NCBI GenBank assembly: GCA_019635215.1
Contig: JAHBZZ010000002.1
Coordinates: forward strand, 186,001-250,000
Length of the DNA stretch: 64,000 nucleotides
Reading direction: 5' to 3'
DNA from: Nitrosomonas sp.
Lineage (GTDB): Bacteria; Pseudomonadota; Gammaproteobacteria; Burkholderiales; Nitrosomonadaceae
Shown here: piece by piece, positions 1 to 9,400 of the stretch
Position numbering within the stretch: position 1 is the first letter of the stretch
How the letters are laid out: the number at the start of each line of letters is the position of its first letter
Position numbers and translations under genes: made by a program
The notes under the pieces: generated by a model
What the model was told of the DNA's origin: nothing
Databases searched by the model: none
What the model saw: only the letters and a program-made list of their open reading frames with translations

Positions 1-1393
1 CGGCAGCGAACAGTAATTAAGGAGAGAAATTATGTTTAGCAACTTTCTAAGCTGCCTGTGCGGCAGCGAACATCAGTTCTGCTTAGATACTGAAATTCTG
101 TAATTTCTAAGCTGCCTGTGCGGCAGCGAACAAGCGCTAAGTCATGTATCCGCACTTAATTTATTTCTAAGCTGCCTGTGCGGCAGCGAACCTGCCATTG
201 TTAGTAACATATTGCATTGTACCTTTCTAAGCTGCCTGTGCGGCAGCGAACCACTTCTGCTATTGCAGGAGGTGTGTATTCAGTTTCTAAGCTGCCTGTG
301 CGGCAGCGAACTAACTAATGTACTGCGTGCAGCGGATGTGGAGGTTTCTAAGCTGCCTGTGCGGCAGCGAACCGCATCGTAGATAGCGATCCGGCGCTTA
401 AACCTTTCTAAGCTGCCTGTGCGGCAGCGAACAAATAATAGAACCGCATAAATAAAAGCTTTAATTTCTAAGCTGCCTGTGCGGCAGCGAACGTCAATGC
501 GGTTCGATCCTCAAGATTTCACACTTTCTAAGCTGCCTGTGCGGCAGCGAACGAGTAACACACTCAAAATTCCTTTCTTTATAATTTCTAAGCTGCCTGT
601 GCGGCAGCGAACGCTATAGTGGATATAGTGACTATAGCGATTTATTTCTAAGCTGCCTGTGCGGCAGCGAACGTAACGACGCGCCACGGTCCAGATTTTG
701 CTCGTTTCTAAGCTGCCTGTGCGGCAGCGAACTTGTGTTATACATGATATACAGCGCTGCGTCATTTCTAAGCTGCCTGTGCGGCAGCGAACAAATTACA
801 AATATGAGCGGGGTTTGTCATAATTTTCTAAGCTGCCTGTGCGGCAGCGAACTTGGATTTCCTGAAATTTGGACTAGAGATGGATTTCTAAGCTGCCTGT
901 GCGGCAGCGAACCTGCTGATTGGCGTGCTGGTGTTATCGCTAATTTTCTAAGCTGCCTGTGCGGCAGCGAACGGTAACCGCTTGATTACAGACAATTTAA
1001 CTAACTTTCTAAGCTGCCTGTGCGGCAGCGAACCCAAACCCTCTCAAACGCCCTAAAATTTTATCTTTCTAAGCTGCCTGTGCGGCAGCGAACATGCCGC
1101 TGATTTATGGCAAGTCCAATCAGCTTTTCTAAGCTGCCTGTGCGGCAGCGAACGCCCACGTCGAGCGTAAAATCATGTGTGTGCCTTTCTAAGCTGCCTG
1201 TGCGGCAGCGAACGTGGTAGCGGTCAGGTATACCGATTTATCGATTTTCTAAGCTGCCTGTGCGGCAGCGAACGTGTTATAGATTCCTGAAAATTATTTG
1301 TCGCTTTTCTAAGCTGCCTGTGCGGCAGCGAACTTATTTAGGAGGAAAAAGATGACGGAATTTTTTTTCTAAGCTGCCTGTGCGGCAGCGAAC
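1..1393 (-). CRISPR. Type I-F CRISPR array, 23 full repeats plus one partial
   Basis: The 28-nt repeat is exact in every copy I read. Full repeats start at 44 and recur every 60 nt to 1366, with two 33-nt spacers (312-344 and 973-1005); all other spacers are 32 nt. The first 11 nt of the window are the tail of another repeat, so the array continues off the left edge. Read on the minus strand the repeat begins GTTCGCTGCC and ends GCTTAGAAA; CTGCC-GCACA-GGCAG forms the 5-bp stem that Cas6f cuts behind, which would leave the 8-nt handle CUUAGAAA. Length, spacer size and stem are those of subtype I-F. The leader, and so the newest spacers, are at the 1393 end. Confidence 0.98.
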
Positions 1394-1397
1394 CTGA

Positions 1398-1425
1398 AGT
1401 ATAACATTCAAAAAACTATAAACAA
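1398..1425 (-). promoter_or_regulatory. Possible array promoter
   Basis: On the minus strand a TTGTTT hexamer (1420-1425) and a TATACT hexamer (1398-1403) are 16 nt apart. The -10 is good, the -35 matches only the TTG. Transcription would begin at the edge of the first repeat, so a start further upstream in the leader is equally possible. Confidence 0.35.
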
Positions 1426-1477
1426 CAGTCGTTTAATGTGAAATGAGCAAAATACCCAATAATTTTTCATGAATTAG

Positions 1478-1490
1478 CAAGCGATTGATT
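1478..1490 (-). promoter_or_regulatory. IHF binding site in CRISPR leader
   Basis: On the minus strand this reads AATCAATCGCTTG, a full match to the IHF consensus WATCAANNNNTTR. It lies 85-97 bp upstream of the leader-proximal repeat. In type I-F (and I-E) systems IHF bends the leader so that Cas1-Cas2/3 can integrate spacers at the first repeat, so the site fits its context. A chance match in AT-rich DNA cannot be excluded. Confidence 0.6.
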
Positions 1491-1532
1491 TTTTGTTTAT
1501 TATTAAAGAGTGGAGAAAAATAGGTATAAAAA

Positions 1533-2077
1533 TCACAGACAATCAGACAGTAACTCCTCACACCATGTTGGAATAGATACTCGTTTTAACTCAAGATATC
1601 CGTTGCGTATCACTGCTATTTGCTGAAACGGACTATCTGCCCAAGAGTTGTCCAGGATGTGGCTTGATCACATAATGACAAAATCTGTCCAACCAATTGC
1701 AATGCTCTGTGTTTAACTTTTTCATCCGGCACAGCGTAGTTGCTTTCGCTCATCCGCTGCACAATGCACACGAGATTGAGTTGTGTCTGTTCAAGGTAAA
1801 TAAAAACAAGCCAATTTCATAATCCAGCGCTTTTACATTGACAACAAAATCGATGAATGTACGCCCACCCTGTAAAAGCCGCAAACGAATGTCTCGGCAA
1901 TTTTAGCCGCTTTATAGCTAATTGATCGGGGTGATCAGGATGCAATTGTTTCGCCAGTATATCCGTATTTACAAAAGATATACCAAGCGGATCAAGCTGA
2001 TAAAACGTGGTTATTCCGGCACTGTTGCCGCCCACAAGCAACCAGAGTTGTTTTTCTTTTTTTAAATAGCACTTCAT
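1533..2077 (-). pseudogene. Zeta-toxin family gene, decayed
   Basis: The opening frame gives a P-loop region GGNSAGITTFY followed by FVNTDILAKQLHPDHPDQ, typical of chromosomal zeta-type kinases (P-loop normally GxNGAGKTT). The P-loop Lys is replaced by Ile (codon ATA). Family sequence then continues in other frames: RLRLLQGGRTFI, KALDYEIGLFLF, TQLNLV, VPDEKV, LQLVGQILSLCDQA, and after another shift DNSWADSPFQQIAVIRNG, stopping at 1533. So there are at least three frameshifts, an internal loss and a dead P-loop. The first ATG touches the stop of the upstream frame (TGAATG), as in a two-gene toxin-antitoxin operon. No active kinase can be made. Confidence 0.8.
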
Positions 2078-2481
2078 TCAGGAAGATAAACTGGCTGCTC
2101 TGAAACCGACCGGTTGTGATGTTGCCTTGCTGCTCGATCGCTCCAGATACCCCGGATGTTTTGATAAAGCCTTATAGTGGGTCGCTGCGGATGTAACATA
2201 CCCGGACAGCGTCTCGTTTTTCCGGTCATTCTCAAGCGTTCCAAAAACTTCGTCTGGGTCGACCGGAATACCATAAATAGGTTCCACCTTTGTTCTTGAA
2301 AACCCCGACTTGACGGATAACATCACATCAGAATCAAACATAACAACCAAAGAACGTCCAAGCTCCAAAACTCTATCTGTTCGGCGGTGCTGTAATGAAA
2401 ACGGTTAGTTCTGTCAACTCTGCCGCTTTCATCAGTTCTTCTGGCAACCGAATGGGGGATGCCGATTTTTGCCATAGCCAT
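2078..2481 (-). pseudogene. ParD-like antitoxin gene of the zeta module, decayed
   Basis: From an ATG at 2481 the frame starts MAMAKIGI. It then moves to a second frame reading RLPEELMKAAELT, returns to the first for HYSTAEQIEFW, then again shifts for ELGRSLVVMFDSDV and a long tail ending FRAASLSS. RLPEEL...AAELT followed by STAEQIEFW is the look of ParD-like ribbon-helix-helix antitoxins. The open stretch 2078-2368 alone is therefore not the gene but its 3' two thirds. It was presumably the antitoxin of the adjacent zeta toxin. The family call rests on motif memory. Confidence 0.6.
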
Positions 2482-2590
2482 GCCTCACATATCGTTACAA
2501 AACCGCCATATTGCAGTAGTCTGCTACAGATTATTCGTGATTGTTTTAAATCAATATTTCCGAGAATCCGGCAGCAGATACGGTAATGAC

Positions 2591-3235
2591 CTAAAATTCA
2601 GGCACGGTTGCCGTGGAACTCAGGCCATAAGTCGTAAAAGTTCCGTCATTATAATTTTCAACATCTGTTTTCTTAATCCACAAGCAAAATGTATTACCGT
2701 TACTCAAACTTTTCAGCCGGATAAACGGTGTAGTGATGATTTTATGTGGCATTGCACTGTAGCTCATCAACAATCTTTCACACTCGGCTGCATTATCATA
2801 CTTTGCGCTCAATTCAACCTTGCCATTGAACGCAGTTTCGTAATCCAGGTTGTGCCGCCTGGCATAACGCCGCGCCAAACGCTCTCTGCCGGTTTTGGGT
2901 TGTTCACGCTGATAAACCGCATAACCTTTGACTGTACTTGGCACCGAGCGGATACCGGTGCAATGCACGTAATCGCTCAGGCGACTTAATCGTCTGGTGA
3001 CATCAAACCGTGTCAATGCAGCTTCGTCCGCAGCAAACAAACGAAGCTTGCTACCTAAGACACCGAATTTCTCACCCATCGTGTATTCGGGAAACGATAG
3101 GCCAATCGGCACGCGCTTTTGCCCATCCTGTATTTCGACCAGCCCAAGGTGGATTTGCTGGAAGGTTTTGGACCAGAGGAAATGCCGATTGATATCTGCA
3201 TTGGGAATCAAAGTAATTTCCTGATAGCACCTCAT
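2591..3235 (-). CDS. cas6f: CRISPR endoribonuclease Cas6f (Csy4)
   Basis: Processes pre-crRNA by cutting at the 3' base of the repeat hairpin and stays bound to the 3' end of the crRNA in the Csy complex. The key residues of Pseudomonas Csy4 can be lined up: His29 in FQQIHLGL, Ser176 in RLKSLSNG (Ser148 equivalent), Phe183, Tyr203 in TTYGLS, and an arginine-rich helix RRYARRH at 122-128 that reads the hairpin groove. At 214 residues it is somewhat longer than the family's roughly 185. It starts 3 bp after cas7f ends and is the last gene of the operon. A stretch of about 1.2 kb containing the dead toxin module separates it from the array. Confidence 0.95.
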   Translation of the reverse strand: MRCYQEITLIPNADINRHFLWSKTFQQIHLGLVEIQDGQKRVPIGLSFPEYTMGEKFGVLGSKLRLFAADEAALTRFDVTRRLSRLSDYVHCTGIRSVPSTVKGYAVYQREQPKTGRERLARRYARRHNLDYETAFNGKVELSAKYDNAAECERLLMSYSAMPHKIITTPFIRLKSLSNGNTFCLWIKKTDVENYNDGTFTTYGLSSTATVPEF

Positions 3236-3238
3236 GAT

Positions 3239-4264
3239 CTATTCCTTGCCACTCTGGCCAAAAACCCCGCCGCGTACCAGGACAGCCATGACGTAATGCT
3301 GCTGAATTTTATCGGCAAGCGATTCACCCAATGCGAAGCTGTCGAATAAAGTATAGAAATCAGCTTTATCTTTAGGCGTTCGGAAAGCTTTTCCAAGGTT
3401 TGTCACTGCTCCGTAAGGTTCAATCGCGATTGGCCCAATACCGATTTCCAAATTGTCATGACCGGGATACCAGGTATCGATTGTACGCAAAGCATTGCCT
3501 ATTTTCTGTGAATGCATTGCCGCTACGCCATTAACTTCATACAGGATTTTGCTTTTGTTACCCTTGCCCTTGTCTAATACCAGTTCTTCGCTGGGATAAA
3601 CTTCCTGCGCTTTTCCCACCAATGCAAAAGCCTCGATGCTGATGAGCAAATAAGGCAAGCGACCGCATAATGCTTCAGCAATTTTATTTGCGAGTACCTG
3701 TAAATCGGGATTATTTGAATCGAAGCGATTTAACGCAAAATCTTTGGCGTTAAAGGTGAATGTCTGATCGTCTCCAGTATCGACAATCACTTCGATTTTT
3801 TCCGCGCCTACCCGATTTCGCCATAAATACCGTCCATTAGCAATGTTAGTGGCATAACGCCTGGATAATTCTTTAAAACCTTCATGCTCAATGTAGGTTT
3901 GCGCAACTTTCGGATAGGATTCGTTGAACTTAGGGCCGTTACTGGCTGAAGGTTTTTCTACTCCAGCAAGAATTTTTAGCGTGAAATGAAGCTTCAAGGT
4001 GTCTTGATTTTCACCCAAAGCACAGGCATCAACGGTTTGCAAATTAGGTTTTTCCACTTCTGCATTCAATTTTAATGGATCACTTTGCAGTGCTGGCTTT
4101 AATCGATTGGAAATCGTACCGCGCACGGATTTTTCATTTAGCCTCAATGCAATCGCTTTATCCTTCTGATGGCGTTCATTCCATGTTGTGCCATACAGAT
4201 AGCCATCCGAAGATACCAGTTTCTTTTCAAAAGCCAATACAGTTGCGTCGTTTTTAACAGCCAT
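3239..4264 (-). CDS. cas7f: Cas7f (Csy3), backbone subunit of the type I-F Cascade
   Basis: Cas7f polymerises along the crRNA spacer (six copies in the Csy complex) and forms the helical backbone that grips guide and target. The protein starts MAVKNDATVLAFEKKLV at 4264, which gives 341 residues, the usual Csy3 length; a longer in-frame start at 4300 would overlap cas5f and lacks family resemblance. The region LSRRYATNIANGRYLWRNR and the C-terminal block with AFRTPKDKADFYTLFD are typical of the family. It lies 2 bp after cas5f and 3 bp before cas6f, so the genes are surely co-translated. Confidence 0.93.
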   Translation of the reverse strand: MAVKNDATVLAFEKKLVSSDGYLYGTTWNERHQKDKAIALRLNEKSVRGTISNRLKPALQSDPLKLNAEVEKPNLQTVDACALGENQDTLKLHFTLKILAGVEKPSASNGPKFNESYPKVAQTYIEHEGFKELSRRYATNIANGRYLWRNRVGAEKIEVIVDTGDDQTFTFNAKDFALNRFDSNNPDLQVLANKIAEALCGRLPYLLISIEAFALVGKAQEVYPSEELVLDKGKGNKSKILYEVNGVAAMHSQKIGNALRTIDTWYPGHDNLEIGIGPIAIEPYGAVTNLGKAFRTPKDKADFYTLFDSFALGESLADKIQQHYVMAVLVRGGVFGQSGKE

Positions 4265-4266
4265 GT

Positions 4267-5166
4267 TCAGTCTCCATAGGTTGATGATAAGGTTTGGCAA
4301 AGATACAAATTTTGTTCAGGTACAACACGGTATTGCCAAAGCATGTCGTCCAGTTTGGTAACGCGATAAGGCATCTTGAATTCACCCAATGTGATTACGC
4401 TTTCGGCAAAGCGATGGGGTGTATCTCGGTCACGTTGATTTTTGGCTATGCCGAGTTCGGAAATACCTTGAAAGCCGACGGCAATTGGTACTAGCCAACC
4501 CGGTATTTTGCGTTGACTGCTCCAGGTGACTTTGTCGTTCTCGTCTTGAGTACTGCGATGCATCACTTTTAGATGATCGAGTAATGCATCCAGAGCATCT
4601 TTGTTTTCTTCCTGCATAGTTTTCCGCATCAAATCGCGGCGTTCAATCAGCACATGCCCCAGCATCAAGCGATTGAGCACTTTCTTTATTTCGCACTCGT
4701 TATCTTCATCCACCGGCAGGACTTCAACCGGTTTGACGGTCAATACATCGCCGCTGGCCCATTTCATACGATGCAGTTGTATATTTATTAGGTTCTTAAA
4801 ACAATCATGATCATCACTATCCAGTCCGCGAAATTCGACCAACAAAGAAACTTCCAGATGACAACGCGCTTCTTCGACGAAAGCCGGGCGACTGCCGTCT
4901 TTATCCAATGGATTAGCCGTGCCAATAATCGAATGTACGAAATCACCTACCCCTTTGTAAGTTTGCAAATCGAATCGATGGCAACTCACTGCGGCACCGA
5001 TCAACTCAATCTCATTCAAGCCTTCCCGGTGAAGATGTCGCTGCAAGGCATGCACCGCTCCTAACCACGCTGTCACTGCCGGAAAGCCAATGGTATACGG
5101 GCTGCTCATGGCATTGGCGTTATGGATTTTAAGGTGCGGGATTAATAAAAAACGCCTCATGGTCAT
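4267..5166 (-). CDS. cas5f: Cas5f (Csy2), crRNA 5'-handle subunit
   Basis: With Cas8f it caps the 5' handle of the crRNA in the Csy complex. The N-terminus LLIPHLKIHNANAMSS followed by GFPAVTAWLGAVHALQRHL is the diagnostic Csy2 signature (compare LLLPRLSIQNANAISS in Pseudomonas). At 299 residues it is a little short of the Pseudomonas protein (about 327). The ATG overlaps the cas8f stop as ATGA; a second ATG two codons on is equally usable. The C-terminus, ending TLSSTYGD, lies just before cas7f. Confidence 0.92.
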   Translation of the reverse strand: MTMRRFLLIPHLKIHNANAMSSPYTIGFPAVTAWLGAVHALQRHLHREGLNEIELIGAAVSCHRFDLQTYKGVGDFVHSIIGTANPLDKDGSRPAFVEEARCHLEVSLLVEFRGLDSDDHDCFKNLINIQLHRMKWASGDVLTVKPVEVLPVDEDNECEIKKVLNRLMLGHVLIERRDLMRKTMQEENKDALDALLDHLKVMHRSTQDENDKVTWSSQRKIPGWLVPIAVGFQGISELGIAKNQRDRDTPHRFAESVITLGEFKMPYRVTKLDDMLWQYRVVPEQNLYLCQTLSSTYGD

Positions 5167-6413
5167 TTGAAAAACTCCTTGTCGCTATCCAGTGCTTCCA
5201 TTACGAGTTTTTTCACTTCAAGCAACTCGTCATCACTCAATTTCACTTGAGTGTCTTTGTGCAGATACTCATAGCTATCCAATAGCCATTTGGCAAAAGC
5301 TGCCGCAACTTCCTTCAACCAATCGTCTTGATTCTGCCGCTGTTCCAGCTTGGCATCATCTAGCCATATGCGCTGAGCAAGCGGTAAATTCCGGTAATGC
5401 TCCGCCTCCGACCAACCTGAACCGGCCGTCCGAATCTGGAAAGCCCGTTGCATAACCTGATCAATCAAAAATTTAAGCATGTTGTGAATGCCGTCTCGAA
5501 TCGGTTTGTTATTGATACCGCTTTTGATGAGACGATCCAGAGTCTGGAAGCTTTCCTGGAACTGCCGCAGCCGCAAACTATTCCTGAAAAAGTTGGTTGT
5601 GGGGAATCGAATCTGGCGTTGATGCAATGTAGGCGGAATGCTTGCCAGTAAATAGGCCAATCCGGCATTTTGATTATTGAGAACGCTGATGTTTTGCGGT
5701 TTAGTGCCACCATACGCCGTAACGGTCAGCTCCAGCAAATCGTCATAACCATGTTCGTGATACTCATTTTTCTTGCGAAATTCTCTGGCTTGCTGGGTTA
5801 CTTCGGAAAAGCGCATAACATCAATCCGCGCTTTCAATTTTGTTAACAAACCGGATGGTGTTAGCAAAGAAAGCAAGTGATACTTTTCGTCAACTGGAAA
5901 ATAGACCTGTTTGACCAATTGATCAGTTTTGTTTTCATTATCTATTTGTTTAACTGCAATAAAGCCTTCTTTCAAATTTTCATAGCTGGCAGTTGATACA
6001 GACAATAAAACTTGGATCTCTGCGCTATCGCGTTCAAGGTGTTGTAAAACTGTTTGTCCATCTCCCATTGGTAAAGTGAGAAATTTGTATACGTCCATTG
6101 CCGCCGCGTTACCGAACACATCAAGCTCATATTCGACATTACCACTTCGCAAATAGCCGTCGTATCCTGGTTTACCTATTGCGATAATTGAAGTTGTTTT
6201 TGCGCTTGGATGACTAAATTTTCCCGGATGACTGACTATCGATAACCAAACAGCACGTTTGGCTGCATCCGGCAGCCAAGTAGTCAGAGAAAATTTCTCA
6301 TTTGCTTGCGCAATAAAACTTCCTTGCTCTTCATCACTCATTGATATTTTTACTCGCGCTTTCAACCAGTTCGCCTTTCGTTCTTCAAGAAAGGATTTAA
6401 TATTTTGATTCAT
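5163..6413 (-). CDS. cas8f: Cas8f (Csy1), large subunit of the type I-F Cascade
   Basis: Cas8f recognises the PAM, begins target unwinding and recruits Cas2/3. I place the start at the ATG at 6413 (MNQNIKSFLEERKANWLK), preceded by AGGAATC on the minus strand; the frame is open upstream to 6485 but that would overlap cas2-3 without family sequence. This gives 416 residues, close to the usual 430 or so. Recognisable family segments are WLPDAAKRA, HPSAKTTSI and, near the C-terminus, NLPLAQRIWLDDAK. It follows cas2-3 by 32 bp and overlaps cas5f by 4 bp. Confidence 0.9.
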   Translation of the reverse strand: MNQNIKSFLEERKANWLKARVKISMSDEEQGSFIAQANEKFSLTTWLPDAAKRAVWLSIVSHPGKFSHPSAKTTSIIAIGKPGYDGYLRSGNVEYELDVFGNAAAMDVYKFLTLPMGDGQTVLQHLERDSAEIQVLLSVSTASYENLKEGFIAVKQIDNENKTDQLVKQVYFPVDEKYHLLSLLTPSGLLTKLKARIDVMRFSEVTQQAREFRKKNEYHEHGYDDLLELTVTAYGGTKPQNISVLNNQNAGLAYLLASIPPTLHQRQIRFPTTNFFRNSLRLRQFQESFQTLDRLIKSGINNKPIRDGIHNMLKFLIDQVMQRAFQIRTAGSGWSEAEHYRNLPLAQRIWLDDAKLEQRQNQDDWLKEVAAAFAKWLLDSYEYLHKDTQVKLSDDELLEVKKLVMEALDSDKEFFK

Positions 6414-6445
6414 AAAAAGATTCCTGTGTAATTGTGTTGTACTTC

Positions 6446-9400
6446 TTACAATTGAAACAAACCCAGTTGATCCGAATAAAACCACTTTCGATCGTTGCTA
6501 TCACGTTTGGGAAACGTAATTTCTCCGTAGCGCTCCGATTTTTTTGTGATTAACTGCTCAATGTCATTATCGAATTGATTTTCGGTATCAATTTGTTCAA
6601 GCAATGCTTGCCGGTAATCTCTTTCCAGCCACAATCTGCCGAGCATTGTTTCCGTCATTGCATCGGCTCTGGCAATGTTATTACTTGATTGACGAGAAAT
6701 GAATTCGCCGCGTTCGTCCTTTTCACACAACACCGCTTTCCCGTCTCGCCAAACCAGATACAAATTCATGTCCGGTTCGCTCTCACGAAACCGGTTCAGT
6801 TGTTGCGGTACCGCAGTTAACCACCAGCATTCGCTAAGCCACGCTTGCAAGCATTGCGGGCCTTTCTGGTCATATCGCGTTAATACCAGATGCATCGCCT
6901 GGTGCTCCAGATCGGCCAGACGCTGTTTGGGTTGCATGGATTCCGGTTGCTGGATGCGAGGAACGGCATTGACCACATGGTTTAAAACAGTTTCATCGAC
7001 TAACTGGCAAAGATCGGGCGTAGTCAGCCGTAACGTTTTCGCCGTTTCGTAACCGGGGTGGCAATAAGCCGGTTTGTCATCCTGGCGTAGTGCCCTCAGG
7101 TTATATTGCATCACAGCGATATTGGCTTGCTCGACGCCGCCTTGCCGGTGCCGCCGCACGCGCCCGGCTAATTGAATGATGGAGCGGAATGACGATGGTT
7201 CGATGATTGCCCAATCGAAATCGTGGTCCCGTCCAACTTCTTCGACCGGTGTAGCTACCAAGATAAACATGACATGCTCGGCATGTGTATTATCAAGGTG
7301 ATACCGGATAAGTGGATCCTTCAATCCTTCCGGTATTTCTCCGGATTTCTCCTTGCGCTTTAATACCTTATCCAAGTGCTTTTCCTGTTCATGACGCAAA
7401 AGCAAAACCTGTCGGCTGTGATAAGCCATGATTCTGGGTGCGCAACCTGCTTCCCATTCGGCTTGCAGTAAAAATTGGGTTAGCGCCACACAAGGTGAGA
7501 TATTCGCTGTGCGGATGACGCCAAAAGACACCTTTTTACCGGTTCTCGCATCAATCGTATGGTGACTGCCATGAAGGTGATAAATAGTCTGGTGGATTTT
7601 TTCAAAATGGCGCTGTTGCCGGGACAACTCATCATTTTTTTCCACAAGCAAGTCGTCGCAACGTACGATAAAAGCTTTGCGCTTAACCACTTGTTGCTGC
7701 AAATTGGCTACCCGTTTATCGATAAATTGCCGGTGCAGGCTCTGATACTGGCTGCAACGCTTCTCTGGATCACTCTGATCGACTCGTTCCACACGGGTAG
7801 TGAATTCATCAACCCATCCACAAGCAATTACGGGACTTGCTTGCTTGAAATGAACGTGCACCTGCCATCCAGCCTGATAGGCATTAAAAAAACCTTCCGC
7901 CAATGCTGGGGGAATAGTGGCCGATGAGATCATAACTTTCCGTCCGAGCATACCGGCAAGATGAATTAAACGACCGATGGCGACTAAATCGGCGCCGTCA
8001 AAATCATCAACCTCATCAATCACTAAATCCGATGACAACAACCGCAGGCAAGGCAGAATATACTTCCCTCCACGCAAAGTCTCGGTGGCAGCGATGATAT
8101 GGTCGATAGTGCAAACCAATACCGGTTTATATAAAAACGCTTTATGTTTTTCAGCACGTTTCGGCTGATGTTTAGGAAACAGCACGTCGAGAAATGCCGC
8201 GGTGGGTGCGCCGCCACAATCCAAATCCTCTTCTAACAATTGTTCCAACGATTCCGCACCCAGTTCCTCGAAAACCGGTTTTTCATCCTGCTCCCTTTGC
8301 GCTTGTTCGTGCAATTCTTTGATCGCTGCCGATCCGATCAGAACGGCCAATTCGTCGTTTTTTAACCCAATTCGACCCCGATATTCGTTACCAGTTTGCA
8401 ATGTCAATGTACGCAATCCTAAGGCCAGAATGTAACGCAAGCTTTCACCAGTATCGGACAAGGCACGCATGATCTTGGCATTGGCAATGGTTTTACCACA
8501 TCCGGTGCTGGCCATGTTCACAATAAACCAGCCATAGCCTTGCTCCTGCAAAGCTTCGTGTTGAATCTTGAACTGCTTGATATTCTCAACAGCTTTATCC
8601 TGCCATTCAAACCCGGCAGGGCTTTTTTGTTTTAGGGCTTTAATATCGTAGGCGGATTCCATTTCCAATGAAAAACGCGACAGAGTCTGACTGATTTTCA
8701 GCGCGTGTTCACAGACACCTACCAGATGTTCGTCGAGTTTTTGTTTGTAATTACGTTTTTCATCGGTATTGGCGAACAATGTTACAGAACTTTGCCAAGC
8801 ATTATCCGCCGGGCAAGAAGAGTAATAATGATCGCCCAGCATCAGGCACAAGCGCGCATGATGCAATAGCAACCGGTAGCCGCCATTGTCGAGTAACTGC
8901 TGAATTTGCGGCTGTGCCTGCAATAAACGGGTTGACCATTTTTTCAATTGCTTAAGCCACGCTACAGACTGAGAAAGCAAGCCATCGGGAAATTCAAAAC
9001 AATCGGCTACGCGGCTTTTATACTCCGTTCCATCGAATTTGTTTTGATAGCCCCACACTGCTGCGATACTTTTCATCAAAGCGCTTAATGTGTTTTTTTC
9101 TTCGCCTTGGCGCAAGTTACGTTCCGTTCTGTCCAAAAGCTGCGGCAAACGGTGATGCGAAATCACCAGCCAAGCAACCATTTGTGCCATCGGTGGCAAA
9201 TCCGCCAAGGGTTTGGTAGCACTCTGCATGACAATTGTTTTTAAAGCTTGCTCATCCAATTCACCCGACTGCAATAAGCTTAACCAAGCTTCATCGCTAT
9301 CACCCGCATGTCGAACCAAAGCATTTAATAACAAGCATGAAATCCATTCATGACGTAAAGGATCACCTTTAACAGTTCCGGATTTGAGTTTGGCTTGAAA

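Larger units (their letters stand above)
1394..1532 (-). promoter_or_regulatory. CRISPR leader
   Basis: This AT-rich stretch abuts the first repeat on the side facing the cas operon and is read toward the array. It holds an IHF consensus site and a promoter-like element, listed separately. It ends where the decayed zeta-toxin frame begins. Leader identity is inferred from position and orientation. Confidence 0.8.

Noticed and set aside
492-524. GGTTCGATCC in one spacer, like a tRNA T-arm
   Set aside because: Only the T-loop is present within a 32-nt spacer; no acceptor, D or anticodon arm. At most it hints at a phage tRNA gene as protospacer.
511-977. Open frames of about 80 codons across the CRISPR array on both strands
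   Set aside because: They are made of the repeat translated in phase (RCRTGSLE, FLSCLCGSE) because the 60-nt period is a multiple of three; there is no independent coding evidence.
2395-2989. + strand open frames between and across the antitoxin relic and cas6f
   Set aside because: They lie antisense to cas6f and to the decayed antitoxin, and translate to sequence without family features.
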